A stretch of 64,000 nucleotides of DNA from Aldrovandia affinis (Eukaryota > Chordata > Actinopteri > Notacanthiformes > Halosauridae), in the NCBI GenBank assembly GCA_029706075.1, contig JAINUG010000305.1, forward strand, positions 838,001 to 902,000, written 5' to 3'. The translations under genes and the position numbers were made by a program. The notes under the pieces were generated by a model. It was not told where the DNA came from. It ran no database searches and worked only from the letters and a program-made list of their open reading frames with translations. Of the stretch, positions 34,570 through 47,244 are shown piece by piece; position 1 is the stretch's first letter, and the number at the start of each line of letters is the position of its first letter.

Positions 34570-36463
34570 ATTAAATAATATTTCTAAAATGATGGACTTG
34601 AAGCCATGTCATATGATGCATGTTTAAATTACATTTTCTTCTTTTTATATATAAATCTAATATAAAGCAGATCAGTAATTTAACAACTACGTGTGTAGAT
34701 TTCTTAATATTTCAAAAATAAGTCAGCGATAATGCAAATGATGACAGGATGCTAAGGTGAGTATATAGACCGCATATGCAGAGCATGCACAGGCCTGGGT
34801 CTCCTTCTACAGCGTCCTATACTTCAGTTCACCCATAGTTTGATTCATACTTACCTCACCTGACCCACCAGGTGAGTTACTGTGAGAATTCAAGGTGGCT
34901 TTGCCCAGTAGGGAATGTGGAGGAACCAGTTGATTAGTTAGAGAGAATGAAGGTACTTTATTTGTGTATGTCTTAGTTTTGAGTCTTGCAGTTTCTCATT
35001 CATAATCACCCCAGTATGCTTCTTTCATGCATTAGATAAGACCAGTTTAATGGTTTGATATGTTGTGAAATATATCTGTTTACAAAGCAATGGTATATTA
35101 TTATTATTATTATTATTTTATTTTTTTACAAAAGTGAGTTTGACTGATTTTGTGTATTTTTCCTAAAAGCAAAGACAAACAGTACTATTTGTGTTCTTTG
35201 GCCCTTGTTCGTCTCATTTAGAGAGGTTCTTATTTGTAGGTCCTTATAAATAATTTGCATCATTTGTTTTCTTTCATACCCTGATTTTCATGCAATTCGA
35301 TGAAACCTTTCTGTTTCCATTGCTTCCTTAACACTAAACAGATTCCCTGTGGTTTTAACTCCCACCTCCGGCATGAAAGCATTTTGAATTCCACGGGGAG
35401 ATTTATTTGCAGACAGTCGTGCATGAACATTTTAAAGAGAAATGTTGCACTCACAGTAGAGAATGTGTGCCTTCCACTTTGAACAGGAGGATCGCATTCC
35501 CGTAGCCTGACAAGAAACGATTCACTTTTCCTCTTATATTACAGTATTGATTATAGGACCAGCTTTAATAATGATGGCTCTTTTGCTGATTTTGGCGTGG
35601 TTTGTATTGTGACTGTGTGGGAAACAGAACTGTAAATATTCATATTTTTTTCATTTAGTGGGCTATATTTCAAATGAAATGTAAGACTTATTTATTAAAA
35701 TAAATAGTGTTCTCTCAAGTGTAACCGTGTTACCTAATTACCTACTTGCACAAATCATAATGCTTGTGTGGAACATGGGAGCAGTACTCGATATTTGACA
35801 GATGAACAGAATTCTAATTACTCTGGATACCCTCTAGTGGTGAAATGTGGCACCACAGAGCGGGGATACAAAATATTGCCTTTTCTTCATAGGCAGATAT
35901 TTCTCAAAAAACGTTTTCTTTTGTACAGGCCTTACTTACCGATTGCACTGGATTTTATTAATCTGTTTGGATTGAAGCAGAACGGCTGTATAGTTTATTA
36001 CTGAGCTGAGCTGTTGCTAAATATAGAGGGACGCTAGTTGGGACATATTTTGCCTCATGGATCCAGTTACAGTGCATTGATCATTCAGATACTTTCACCT
36101 CTGTATTCTTCCACACACTTACTTTAGCTAATTATGTTTATTATGGCATTCTCTCTCTGGTAGGTTATTTACCTGATCTGGTTTTGTGCCTGCAGATATT
36201 TCCTTGCATATGTGTACCTAAAACTGGCGAGTCGATGAATGAATAAAATCAAAGATTCGTAGCCACACAATTTACAAGGCTTTAATTATACTAAAAGTAA
36301 ATACATTCATTATTGCAATAATGACATATGAAAGAAAACATCACAGTTTGTAAATATGTCCTACATTTTTACATATTTATTTCATGAAAAGTTTAAAACT
36401 CACTTTAAAAAGTCTAGGGACAATTAATGGGGACAATTAATGGGGAAATTAATTCTATACAGG

Positions 36464-36838
36464 TAACTGCCAAAATAAAGGAAACACCAACATAAAATGT
36501 CTTACTAGGCCACCTGGAGCAACCAGAACAGCTTTAATGCGCCTTGGCATAGATTCTACAAGTGTATGAAACTCGACTGGAGGGATGCAACACCATTCTT
36601 CCACAAGAAATTCCATCGTTTGGTGTTTTGTTGATGGTGGGGGAAAACACTGTCTCAGGCATCGATCCCGAATCTCCCATAGGTGAGAGATCTGGTGACT
36701 GAGACGGCCGTGGCATATGATTTACATCTTTTCATGCTCATCAAACCATTCAGTGACCACACATGCCCTGTGGATTGGGGCATTGTCATCCTGGAAGAGA
36801 ACAATCAAGCGTTTCCTTTATTTTGGTAGTTGCCTGTT
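36464..36838 (-). mobile_element. Tc1-type element fragment
   Basis: Inverted ends CAGGTAACTGCCAAAATAAA (left) and TTTATTTTGGTAGTTGCCTG (right) enclose 375 bp. The minus-strand interior matches the C-terminal transposase part also present at 57735-58193. It is internally deleted and non-coding. Confidence 0.78.
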
Positions 36839-36853
36839 TATATATATACATAT

Positions 36854-36877
36854 ATGTGTGTGTGTGTGTGTGTGTGT
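36854..36877. repeat. (GT)n microsatellite
   Basis: About 12 GT units next to a Tc1 fragment. Confidence 0.9.
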
Positions 36878-37294
36878 TTTAAATTCAAGCTCTCCTGAAG
36901 GCCATTCATTCTTTTACACACTGGTAATGATCAAATTACAGGCGACGCTCTGAAACTTCTTTTCAGTGATGTCATATAAAGGCGCAGTGCAGCAGCACAT
37001 CCACTGCCGCTACGCTCTGGAGCAGTGCCAGGCGAGAAGGGGATAGCCCTGCCGCCGTTCCGACGAGCTGATACTGTTCTTTGGCTGAGAAGTAGCGTTA
37101 AAGCTGGGACGTTCCTCTTGCAAAGCCCCCAGCTGCACTGAAGGTTCCAGAGCTGTCACGGAGTAGGCGCAGGTCTGGGAGGGGACGTTTATTTAGGGGC
37201 ATGTGACTCACCGCTAGAGCCATGGGGGGGGGGGGGGTGGGGGATGAGGGGGGGTTTCGTGGGACAGAACGGAATAGGGCCGCACCACTTTGCC

Positions 37295-37636
37295 CTACAC
37301 CTCTTTGCGCAGGGCCACCCGAATGCTGCCGAAGACCTTGCCCAGGGCCTCGAACAGGGGGTCGCAGAAGGTGTGGATGCAGAGGGAGTAGATTCGGCTC
37401 AGGCACTGCGTCTCGATCAGGTAGCTCTTGATGCAGGGCATGACGGCCCAGATGTGGCAGAAGGAGATGCAGGCGAACAGGAAGCCCCACAGCAGGGAGA
37501 TGGGGATGCCGAAGATGGCGGACAGCACGCGGTAGCACCAGTACTTGGAGACCGTGAAGGTGGTGTAGCTGGCCTTCCACACCCCGTCCAGGCTGTGGGT
37601 CCCGTCCGGCTCGGCAATCACATCCTCAAAGTCCAC
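37295..37636 (-). CDS. cav3: caveolin-3, exon 2
   Basis: The acceptor GCAG precedes 37636, and 113 codons follow to a stop at 37295. The exon starts V38-D39 followed by the caveolin signature FEDVIAEP (residues 40-47). The scaffolding domain lies at about 54-73, with [17 protein letters not shown]. The long intramembrane hairpin follows, with [18 protein letters not shown]. Three C-terminal cysteines (in MPC, SLC and TFC contexts) sit at the positions palmitoylated in caveolins. The protein ends VALRKEV, close to human CAV3. The [14 protein letters not shown] and [13 protein letters not shown] stretches favour cav3 over cav1 and cav2. The reading frame is intact. Confidence 0.96.
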   Translation of the reverse strand: MDFEDVIAEPDGTHSLDGVWKASYTTFTVSKYWCYRVLSAIFGIPISLLWGFLFACISFCHIWAVMPCIKSYLIETQCLSRIYSLCIHTFCDPLFEALGKVFGSIRVALRKEV

Positions 37637-39076
37637 CTGCGGAGGGGCGGAGCCAGATCAGAACGTCCATCACGTCACAAACAACATCAACACAGCCATT
37701 ACTACTGGTGGTCCATTAACCATAATAAGATTTATATATGGGAGGACTTTGTTACTGGACCTAATAAAACATTCAAAAAACATCTCCCAATCTGAAGATT
37801 AAAAAAACTGATATAGATATGCTATTTATAGAAATGGCTCCTCGTTATTTTGTCAACAGTCTGGTGTTTCAGCTCATTCATGAATGGAGATAATCACGTT
37901 TCATGTTGAAAGACTGCTGTGCACAGCTGCAGTTTGTCAACAGCAAGGACAAACTCTTCAACAAACTTTTTATTTGAATGTGAAATAGTACATGAGCCTC
38001 TCTCTTAAATGGAATCTTATTCTTGGAGTTGTTGCAGAATATGAAAATAACAGAGTTCCGAGACGTGAGTTAGCATGTGAGCGTCCGCTGCAGAATGTGA
38101 CGTCACCCCTTCAGAAGCAATAACAGTATGAATAGTTCCCTTGGCTGTGGACCTCAGTCTTTAGCTCAGCAGGCTAATCATGTCTCTTGTTGTGGTGTTG
38201 GTTCGAAACCCCAGCAAGCAGACCTACCCCCGTCACACAAAGGTGGAATCACATTCTAGTGACTGGCGAGACCAGGTGTTGCAGGTTCACGACGGGCTGT
38301 GCAGTTGTATGAAAATAGACCGTGACAGGGCGTGAAGCTGTCCCAAGGCAAAGCCCAAACCCTGGATTGCTTTATTCTGCTCATACCACGGACAGAAATA
38401 TTTAAGCACTCAAACACAATTGTTGAAGAGCTAAGTTGTAGAGCTTCTTACTTTTTTCCTCCTTATTTTCAGTTATGAATGGAATGTTCAATTGAAATAT
38501 TGAACGTCTTGTGTATTGGTTTGTAACCTTGGTAAAGCCACTTTCCCTGGAACTACTTGATAGTCGTGTATTATTATGTTTGTCCATGAGGTTTACAATA
38601 AAATAATGAACACCCCCTCGACCAGTCAGAATCACATTTTTAACAAGGTACTGGTATAGTGTAAAATAATGATCACAATCGGACTGCCAGTGTGCTACCC
38701 TTCTGTGAATAGGGAAGTTGACCTCATTAGTCATGCTTACAAAGAGTATGTATTTGCTTATAAATGAATAAAATATATTTTATTTCACAATATGTTATAC
38801 AATATGCAATATAATATAGAAATGCATCATTTATTTGTTTATACATTATATTCCTTATAATTATATTCTAGCATCGCTTAGTTTGACTTTTTCACACCGT
38901 AATAGCAGAAGCGTGGCTGCAAGTCCACACATTGAGAGTTGCTTTATGACTTGTTATGCAGCCATTTATATTCAGATTCCAACTAATCGTGTTTTATAAA
39001 GGATTACCTAATGAACACACAGACACCCAGATCCTTATCACAATGGCAATAATCCATAAAGTAACATTTTCTGTAT

Positions 39077-39137
39077 GCACTTCGTAAGTCACTCTGGATA
39101 AGAATGTCAGCTAAATGAGTAAATGTAAATGTAAATG
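39077..39137 (+). repeat. family B SINE tail fragment
   Basis: GTAAGTCACTCTGGATAAGA followed by AATGTAAATG words; only the 3' tail is present, inside the cav3 intron. A similar scrap lies at 42680-42712. Confidence 0.55.
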
Positions 39138-39539
39138 CTAGTTTGGTTTCTATGTGTTATAAACAAGCTCTGTGTTGCTAAACTAAGACTGTGTGAATGT
39201 GATGCATTTATAAGGGAGTCAAATAGTTTTGGATGAAACTTATTAATAGCAGAAATGTAGAACAAATATAACAAGCATGAACAAAACAAAACCCAGAATA
39301 ACTTGGCAACAAATTGGCAATGTCTTCAATGTAAGGGATAATGTACTGCAGACAAGTTGGTTGTTGAAAGTAACAGCACAACAGGGTGTCTCATCAACTA
39401 ACTTGTCCGTAGTGCACTGTCCCGTTATACCACAGCTACTTGCCAAAGTAATGAATGCACAATCAGTGAATTATGTCTAAATACATTTATTCACAAAATT
39501 AGGCAACATTTCATAAGGAGGTAGGTCTGCTGCAAAAAT

Positions 39540-39559
39540 AGTGACACCTAGGTGTCACT
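39540..39559. promoter_or_regulatory. 20-bp perfect palindrome, T-box-like, in cav3 intron 1
   Basis: AGTGACACCTAGGTGTCACT is its own reverse complement. ACACCTAGGTGT is the core of the palindromic Brachyury site; the flanking bases differ (TGACACC, not TCACACC). A regulatory role for cav3 is speculation. Confidence 0.3.
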
Positions 39560-40772
39560 GATCGCGAACCAGACTGCTGCCATTAAGCAGTAGCTGTTGT
39601 AAGTGTGTTGTTGGGAGCCAAATGTTGTGGGCGCCTAGATATATTTACATGTGGAAATGCATGTATACGTCTGGATAACACGTCCGATATCAAAAACGAG
39701 TGAAATCCGCCCGTGACACCCTCTTGACCAATTAGAATTGAGTATTTACCCAAGCTATGGTATAAGTTGATATAAAGTATTTTCTGAAGCTTGAGAATAC
39801 CCTGCAAGATTGACTGGCAATTTACTTTTAAGATATAGGACACAATGATTATATACACATTAGAAAAGTGCTGCATGAATATTGCACTAGTCAGCTATCA
39901 TGACAGGAGTGAATAGAAAAAGTACAGTAATTTGTCAAGGAGCAACATTGGCATGTGAACATGAGCAATGCCATACCTGTAATGTGATATGTGACTGCTC
40001 CACCTAACACTGTCACAAACTGTAGAATCTCAGTCAATGAGATCAGACCAGACAACTCCATACTAGCATTAGATGTACACCCATGTATTATTTTTATTTG
40101 CACTGTTATAAACATTACAGTAATGTGCCAGATTAGAGTTTCATCATAGCACATGTTTAGAAAATATATCCATCATTCTGTATATCCAACATAAGCAGTT
40201 CCTAATGCAATTCAGGCTTTTTCAAATAAGTATTTAAATTCTTGGATTTCTGACCTTGGTGAAACTGTAAACCGTATTGATGCAATCCATCATATTTCTA
40301 TGTCTTGTATAGATTTATGCACGCTGGTAAATTGCAAGTGTCGAATACCTGAAGCATGAGTCATTTAGGTCTGCTTTTCAGCCAATCAAAACTTGTGACC
40401 AAAACAGTTCGTTCTCTACTGCAGTGTAGCAAAACATGGAATGTCATATCACTTCTAACCCTTACAGAATTGCACGATAGAATACCCTATAAATGAACCT
40501 TATTAATGCCTAGCAACACTCGGCAAACAAACTCTAAACCTCCGCCAGTCACACCCTATCCCCTCTTCCAGAAATAAAGCCTGTATCTCTCGCCGTGGCA
40601 GCAGAGTTGGCCGATGACTATTTCGGGAGCGGCGCGACAGGGCGCAACACGTCGCAATGTAAAGGACGCGGGGTGCGGGTGTGTGGGTGTGCGGGTGTGC
40701 GGGTGTGCGGGCCCCGTCTCTGGGCACATGCACAGAGCCGTCGCGGAGTGTCCGGGTGAGCCGATCGGGTAC

Positions 40773-40883
40773 CTTGACCACGTCCTCGTTGATCTGTTTG
40801 GGGTCCCTGTTGATCAGGTCGATCTCCTTCGTGTGGCTGTCCTTCACGATCTTCTCCTCGTTGGTGTTGTACTGGTCCGCCAT
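40773..40883 (-). CDS. cav3: caveolin-3, exon 1
   Basis: Caveolin-3 is the muscle caveolin, an integral scaffold of sarcolemmal caveolae. This exon encodes the first 37 residues. It has the conserved IVKD and [11 protein letters not shown] stretches and ends in INEDVVK, which matches the mammalian exon 1 end. The start is in a perfect Kozak context (GCCGCCATGG). The exon ends AAG|GTACCC at 40773, a phase 0 donor, as in mammalian CAV3. Joined to exon 2 at 37636 it gives 150 residues, against 151 in human. The gene is convergent with oxtr, the same neighbour and orientation as in human. Confidence 0.95.
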
Positions 40884-41126
40884 GGCGGCGTTGGCGTCCC
40901 TGTCTGGAGGCAGAGCGGGGTACGAGGCGGGCGGGACGGGGGGTGAGTTCAGCCGCGCGGAGACTCGGTGGAGAGTGGGACTCTGTGCGCCAGCGTCGGA
41001 CTTCTGAGCGTCTGTGCCGTGAGTGATGTCACTCCTGGAATGCCGGCGGACAGCTGCTCGACAGCCGGAGCCCCTCCTGTCAAAAGAGGGCACAGCTAGC
41101 GTGCAGGACCCCTCCCTGCCCCGCTC

Positions 41127-41151
41127 TCTCCACACACACACACACACACAC
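41127..41151. repeat. (CA)n microsatellite upstream of cav3
   Basis: About 12 CA units 245 bp upstream of the cav3 start codon, possibly inside its promoter or 5' untranslated region. Confidence 0.9.
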
Positions 41152-43206
41152 ACGCGCACACACCCACATCGCCCTGCCCCACCCTGCCCCACTGGCTCAT
41201 CCCACTCACCACTCATAACTCACACCCAGACCAAAAGTGTCTCTTAAAGGGGAAACCAGGCCGTGTTACATTTCACACTGGGTTGACAGGCCACCCAACT
41301 GTAATTGCATGAGTTTCCTTACAGGCCATGCACACTGCCCACATGCGATCCAGAATGGACTCTCCCGTAGAGAGTATGCCCATGCCCGGCCTGATAAGCT
41401 GCACTGCAGCGGAGTGCTATTCATGTAAAGTGGAGCCTCAATTGAGGCAATGGAATGAGCTTACTATTGGCTTACTATATTACTATTGTTACATATGAGT
41501 CATACAGGCTCAAAAAACACTACATTTCCTTATGCTGCTAATTTTGTTTCAGTTTATGCTAGTAGGCTATCAGTAATTGTTGCGTTTATGAATGGGAAAA
41601 ATGCAAAATATATACAGTTCTACAATTATATGCTATATTGCATAATGAAGTGCAAAAGGTAATTGTGAAAAGCTTTATTGTTGCAGAAGGCTTTTGGCAG
41701 ACAATGGCAGTTAATTCTTCAGGCCCAGAGAGATATATTGAAATGCAAATGTAAATCTGGCATTTTGATTCAGGTCTCTGGGTAGCTGATTTTTCCTAAT
41801 CACGAGAGCTGTGGTAGAATGGGGTTTATTGATGATTTGCACAGGTCTAAGCTGATTTGCTGCTGGCTGGCTTGGTAAATGCGCTGCAGCACTCTCACTT
41901 CAATGTGATTCTTGGCATGCAGAGTGGTATGAAGAAAAATGTGGCACGTATAAATAGAGACAAATAGCTATTGCAACCTAATCTACTTCTGTGCCTTTTC
42001 CCTGCTCCATTTATCATATTTCATATATTAGATGGACTGAACGTCCAACGTGCTGCCAATGCCCTTTCAAAAAGGAATGACCACTATATATACTTACGTA
42101 TTTCTTAAAGGTAAATGCATTCATATTCTATTTTATTTCAGTATTGCAAAAATAGATATTTAATATATTATTTAAAGTATATGTGATATGATTATTATTG
42201 TTGTTATTATATAGTGTATGTTATGTAGATTGAAAAGTGAGATAATCCATATGATAATATGAAACCGGAAGGCTGGGACATATAAGCGGTAGGGTGATAG
42301 CACACTTCCCCCAATAGGCTAATGGGACAGGGGCAGTCAGCTGTCAGTAAGCACTGCTACACCCACGTCTAAATCTACCACGTCCTGCGTGTTGGGTTCG
42401 AGCGGTTATCAGGCACAATCCCCATGCTTTCACATTTGTTTCAGTCTGAGGGGTGCTGATTGGCCAGACATTTTTGATATACGGTTGTAGCCAAGGCAAC
42501 ATAGTAAACAAACCTCTGGCTATCTGTCATTATAGAGGGTAAACAGGAAGATTAGGTTTCAGGTATCACAGATGACAGCAAATAGCACGATAGAGAACAA
42601 GATGGTTTTCCTTTCCGTAATGATATTCAATTTACAATTGACAAATTTGTCACAGTTACAAATGTAAATTGACAAAAAAAAGTTTTATCCAAAGCGACTT
42701 ACAATAATGCATGAACGTGGCTTGAGAATCATCAGTGGAGCTATCAAAGAGTAAGCTACAGTCCAATAATTGTTATCACTGAAGTTCATTCCATGAAACC
42801 TGTAATGAAAATGCAGACCTGCCAACTCTCCCTGTTTTGTGTTAGCCACCCCCTGAAGACTGTTGACAGGAATAAAGGCCAGAGAAAGGTTATTACTTTA
42901 CTTTTTAAAAATGAATTTCAGTATATGTGATATATTCAACATTAACATTAGCCTCCCAATACTACCACATCAGCAATGCACAGAACATAAACGAATAAGC
43001 CTAAATTATGTGCAGCTTTGGACAGGTAGCCGTGCCTCCCAAATGAAAAGTCCTGGGCATGCCGCTGCTGTTGGCAGCGAAGCTGTTGGTAATGCTTCCA
43101 TTATAGCGCAGAACTGTTTTGGAGAGGAAGAAAAACCTCATTCTTCCACCCTCTCAACATTTTTTGTCCACTGCAACCTCAGCACCACAAAATTCCTGCA
43201 TCTCAC

Positions 43207-43433
43207 ATTTACATTGACATTTTAGGCATTTAGCAGACGCTCTTATCCAGAGCGACTTACACAGTTTACATTTCTTTACATACAATCCATTTATACAGCT
43301 GGATATTTTACTGAAGCAATTCAGTTTAAGTACCTTACTCAAGGGTACAACAGCAGTGCCCTACGTGGGAATCTAACCAGCAACCTTCGAGTTACAAGCC
43401 CAGCTCCCTAACCATTACACTACACTGCCAGCC
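43207..43433 (-). repeat. family B SINE, reverse orientation
   Basis: The inverted tail GCATTTAGCAGACGCTCTTA is followed by GTACCTTACTCAAGGGTACA and the inverted head CTAACCATTACACTACACTG. It lies between cav3 and the cav2-like gene. Confidence 0.8.
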
Positions 43434-44845
43434 TCATCTCATCCTCTGCCCATATTTCTACGAGGGTGACCATTGAGTTGTAGCAGTATCCATGGTTACG
43501 TTTTGTTGAGGGTGCTGACATACGAAACAGTGCATGACCTACGCAGGTGGTAATCTCCTGCAGAGTTTCCCCCCGTTACGGAATGTCAGATCCATCACAC
43601 CTTTGTGAGTGCAGGACTGTATGTAGGTGGTGTGGAAACGTGCCTCCCGTATAAACACTCTCTCGCAAGTCAGTTTGCTTTCAATTCTACGGGAAAATGT
43701 TTTCAGTCAAGGCGTGAAAGAGAAACACGTTGGTGCGAGTGAGTCCAGGTGTGAAACCTTACATTACAGAAAGCTGAGAGGTTTTCGGCTAGTCCATAAT
43801 TCATATGTCAAAAGAATTAACTTCAAGGATGAGAGATGTGATCACATAGTAATGAGTTTTATCAAGCAAAACACGTCTGTGTATAATTTACAACCATCTA
43901 TATATAGCAGTAATAACATTACCACCAGTGTGTCAAGCAGCCATCAACCAATGGTTGCAACACATTTTTAATAGCCTTTCAAGAGTTGGAACGGGATGAA
44001 TGTATCATGGGAATATACAAATAAGGCCTGTTGCTAAATTTCACTCCATTAAAACTTGATCCTGGCCAAAAATACAACACAGTCATTCAAACCCTCCCTC
44101 TATAAAGATCACAGGGTGTGCCTCTGTGGCAAATAAACAGTAAGATAGGAGCTGTTCGATATGGAGCTGTTTAATGTGGTAGTAACCTCCGGGATAGCTT
44201 GGCATAGAAATGAGCAGGGTTCGACTCTGTGCAGAGAGAGTGGCGGATTCAGGTCAAAGTTCACGTTGGTGGGCGGGGGCCAAACTAATTGCAGAAGCAT
44301 TCACAGTGTATTCATAGAAGGGATGGGTTCTTAGTCCTGGGGGAGGATGGAAATAGCAAGACATGTCGGACACATGCCGCGACTCCCTTTTAAACCCATG
44401 GCGTAAAGTGAACCCGCTGCAGCCCCCCCTCACACCAGTGCACACAGACACAAGGCAAAGACGCTCTCATTTGCATGAATTCATTGAGACAATGGGGGCC
44501 ATTTATGAAAGTTACATGAACTAACAATGTACACGCTTCTTACTAAATGGATTGAAACAACTCCTAGAGGTTTGGGACTTGGGTATTTTAGATCTTCCTA
44601 GTATCTAGTATCTAGGTCCTCCTCTTTATCCAAACAATGTAATTACTAATGATTTTAAATAAATATACCTGATATATCCCCCAATTCACTTATGCTAAGG
44701 TATGAATGCATCTATACAGAATTATTGTTTGCAAGATCGCAATCTTCTTTAGATTTTAATGAATATCTTTTCAATTGCTGTCCTACAGCCATTACAGTTG
44801 TATTTTTCCTGGGCCAGTTTTTAACCCACAGACTGGTCTTATGCT

Positions 44846-44925
44846 CCTGCCTGGTGGCTGATGCTAAACAGGGCTGTTCTTGGTTAGTACTTGCATGGGA
44901 GACCTGCTGTAAAAGCTGTGTTGCA
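44846..44925 (+). repeat. 5S rRNA-derived sequence (SINE3-like or 5S pseudogene)
   Basis: GATGCTAAACAGGGC and GGTTAGTACTTGCATGGGAG, then ACC, match the 3' half of vertebrate 5S rRNA, including the internal promoter C box. The 5' half is not recognisable, so this is not a functional 5S gene. It may be the head of a 5S-derived SINE. Confidence 0.65.
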
Positions 44926-46163
44926 ACAGGAAGTATTTTATTTTATAAGTAGCCTATATTATTATAGCCCTGCCTTCATTCGGATTGTTATTTCAAAGGG
45001 CAGGGAGAAGGGATGTGGGACTGTGGAGAGGAAGCTGACTGTGTTGTTGTTGTTTTTTAATTCAAAGCCTCCTAGTGTCTAAATTAAATTAAAACATACT
45101 GTAGTTTCCATGGCAATAATTAGTAGGTGTCCATCTCTGACCATCCATGGCCGGCAGGGACACTAGCACCATTATCACACAGAACACAACATGGTGGGCA
45201 TGTAGCTCCTGGCCACCCTTTCTAAGTAGCAGAGTGAAGGCTGGAACAAACACCGGTTACACAAGTATCTAGATCCTCCCCCAGAAATACGTTCAACTAG
45301 GCCAACTAGATAATGGTTAGCTAAAGTTGCAAACATAACGTTATACCCTCGTTGCGTTCAACAAGGCGAACGTTATCTAATGTCAGAAAACCTTCACAAA
45401 TGTATTCACATATTTGTATGTTCCCCACAGACATTCGATAACGTTAACTAACGGTCTGAAAAGGTATATTTTCCCTCCCAATATGTTCACCAATGTCATA
45501 AAACACTATAGAAGATGACTCGGTAATGTCATTCTTGCAAAGTACTGAAAACAGGGGTGTGAATAATTCTGTTCTGGGGAAAATATATTACTGGTTAAAC
45601 AAAATCATTTTCTCTGAGCAAGTATTTTATTATATTAGCAAAAGCATACAATTGTCACATTTTTATGAGCATATAATGTAGCTCATTACTTGTATTGTTT
45701 ATTTTATACAGCCTCCTTAGCTCATCTTTATCAAAGTTGTGAATCATTTTGGAGTTTGCTGTATATAGATAGTACCATGTGGCATGGCCCAAAATGATCA
45801 GCTAAGATCCTTTAAACCACCCCATTACTGTGTAAATAAAAGCAACCATTTAAATAACTACATGACGCCAAAATCATCTAGCATGACAGCTGCAAACCAG
45901 CAATCCATATCAGTGCACACAAAACATCTCCATGTCCATTTTTACATTTCAGGTTTTCAAAAATTCAGTCAGTGAAGGTATTTTGACTTTCATTTCTCAG
46001 CATTTTCAGCAATTGTCACGCGGGGTCACACGTAGGTGTTTGCGCTGTACTCCGCTTAGCGACAGTTTCGGGTGACCGCACTGCAGCCACAGGCTGCTGA
46101 CCCTGTCCCCCTGAAGGAGGTGACCTCCCTGCATGGGTTTCCCCCTCGTGCGGCGAGCTCCGG

Positions 46164-46314
46164 TCACTCCTGCGCAAGGTGGACGCTGATAGCTCCCCAG
46201 CACCTCCCCAGACTCCTGCAGAGGGGCGAGACGGCGATGTCCAGCACGCTGCTCCAGATGGTCTGCAGGCACCATGTGTTCATCAGCAGGAACTTCATGA
46301 ATGGCACAATCAGC
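46164..46314 (-). CDS. cav2r: caveolin-2-like protein, exon 3 (C-terminal domain)
   Basis: This exon starts after CTCTCCAG at 46314 and ends in TGA at 46164-46166. The first base completes Trp (HIW). Then come LIVPFMKFLLMNTW, LQTIWSSVLDIAVSPLC and LGRC, the counterpart of the CAV2 C-terminal domain (MPFVK, VQTIW, IIAPLC, VGRC). The ending HLAQE resembles the CAV2 ending. The three exons give 161 residues, against 162 in human CAV2, with the same intron positions. Introns are 2.1 kb (47245-49333) and 742 bp (46315-47056). No frame disruption is visible, so the gene looks functional. Confidence 0.9.
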
Positions 46315-46534
46315 CTGGAGAGGAAACAGGTGAATATGTGTCACGGGCCAGCGAGGGAGTCTGCTCTTCATTAGAAACTGGAGAAATAGTTCACATATCG
46401 AGAGGAGAGTAGACTAGACACTACTGTTGCATGCTCTGGTCATTTATAGTCACATAAACAATCATATCTGATGTGCCATCATCTCATTATCTCATATCTA
46501 ATAACTCGCAGGAATAGATTTTTACACAGAGTTG

Positions 46535-46692
46535 TTAATGTGTGAAACAGCGTGCCAGGTCGTGGAGTAGCGCTGGGGTGTTCAGGTCCAGACTTAACGC
46601 AGTGCTGGATACTCTCTAGCCAGTAGGGAAATGGTGAGCCGAGATGGGCTGAATGGCCTGTTCCGTCCTCAAATATTCTCATATTCTTATTA
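46535..46692 (+). repeat. probable LINE 3' tail
   Basis: GATGGGCTGAATGGCCTGTT followed by a TCTCATATTCTTAT end resembles the 3' tail of fish CR1/L2-type LINEs. It lies in the 742-bp intron 2 of the cav2-like gene. No coding part is present. Confidence 0.5.
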
Positions 46693-47056
46693 AGGTCATT
46701 TGTTTGCAAAAACATTGAAAACATTTGTTTTTTCATGAAAGCAGCAAAAACCTTCCTAATTCATGTCTAATTCTGCCATGCATCTGTACATAGGTGTGTA
46801 AGTGGAGGTCACAGTGTTTGGGCTGTGAACTAGAGATGTGAGAGAGGTTTCATGAAACTGAAAATGGTTGGAGCTACAATATGCAATCAGTGACTCACTG
46901 ATTTGAACCAAACATTGTGTTTTGTTGTGGAGGGCAAAACCCTTTGATCTCTTCAAACCATTCCATGATTGACAGCCCATTGTAGTTCCGCCCACACCCA
47001 TATATGGTTTCATGAAACCTCACTCTCCCATCACTACTGTGACTCAATGGACATAC

Positions 47057-47244
47057 CATATATGTAGACAGGTCAGGATGGCGAATAGAATCCCACTGAT
47101 CAGAGACACGGGGACGGCCAATAGGGTGGTGAAGATCCTGTAGATCCAGACCCTGGAGACCTCGAACAGGGCATTGCTGCAGATCCACACCTTGTCAGTG
47201 CTCCGCAACGACTGCGGCTCGGCAATCACGTCCTCAAAGGTGAC
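47057..47244 (-). CDS. cav2r: caveolin-2-like protein, exon 2 (signature and scaffolding domain)
   Basis: This exon is 188 bp, the same length as human CAV2 exon 2 as I recall it. It is bounded by CTCCAG before 47244 and TG|GTATGT at 47057 (phase 2). It encodes [10 protein letters not shown], carrying the caveolin signature FEDVIAEP. Next comes a CAV2-type scaffolding region with [17 protein letters not shown], then the hydrophobic intramembrane hairpin with [13 protein letters not shown]. The DKVWIC...ALFE wording is characteristic of caveolin-2, not caveolin-1 or -3. Caveolin-2 proteins partner caveolin-1 in caveolae; here the linked partner would be caveolin-3, which is inference. Confidence 0.93.

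Larger units (their letters stand above)
34570..37294. other. intergenic region downstream of cav3
   Basis: It holds an (ATT)n tract near 35098, the Tc1 fragment at 36464 and a GT microsatellite. The cav3 3' untranslated region should lie just below 37295, including a run of about 17 G on the plus strand near 37224. No exon is seen. Confidence 0.55.
37637..40772 (-). other. cav3: cav3 intron 1
   Basis: This 3.1 kb intron starts GTACCC and ends GCAG on the minus strand. It holds a tRNA-like sequence near 38155-38215 with a B-box-like GGTTCGAAACC, a fragment of the teleost SINE tail at 39077-39137, and a 20-bp perfect palindrome at 39540-39559. No further exon is seen. Confidence 0.85.
40884..46163. 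other. intergenic region between cav3 and the cav2-like gene
   Basis: The cav3 promoter should lie in 40884-41300. The 3' untranslated region of the cav2-like gene should lie just below 46164. Between them are a SINE (43207), a 5S-derived fragment (44846) and otherwise AT-rich DNA without recognisable exons. Confidence 0.6.

Noticed and set aside
37244-37795. Long plus-strand frame over cav3 exon 2
   Set aside because: Antisense shadow of the coding exon with no homology.
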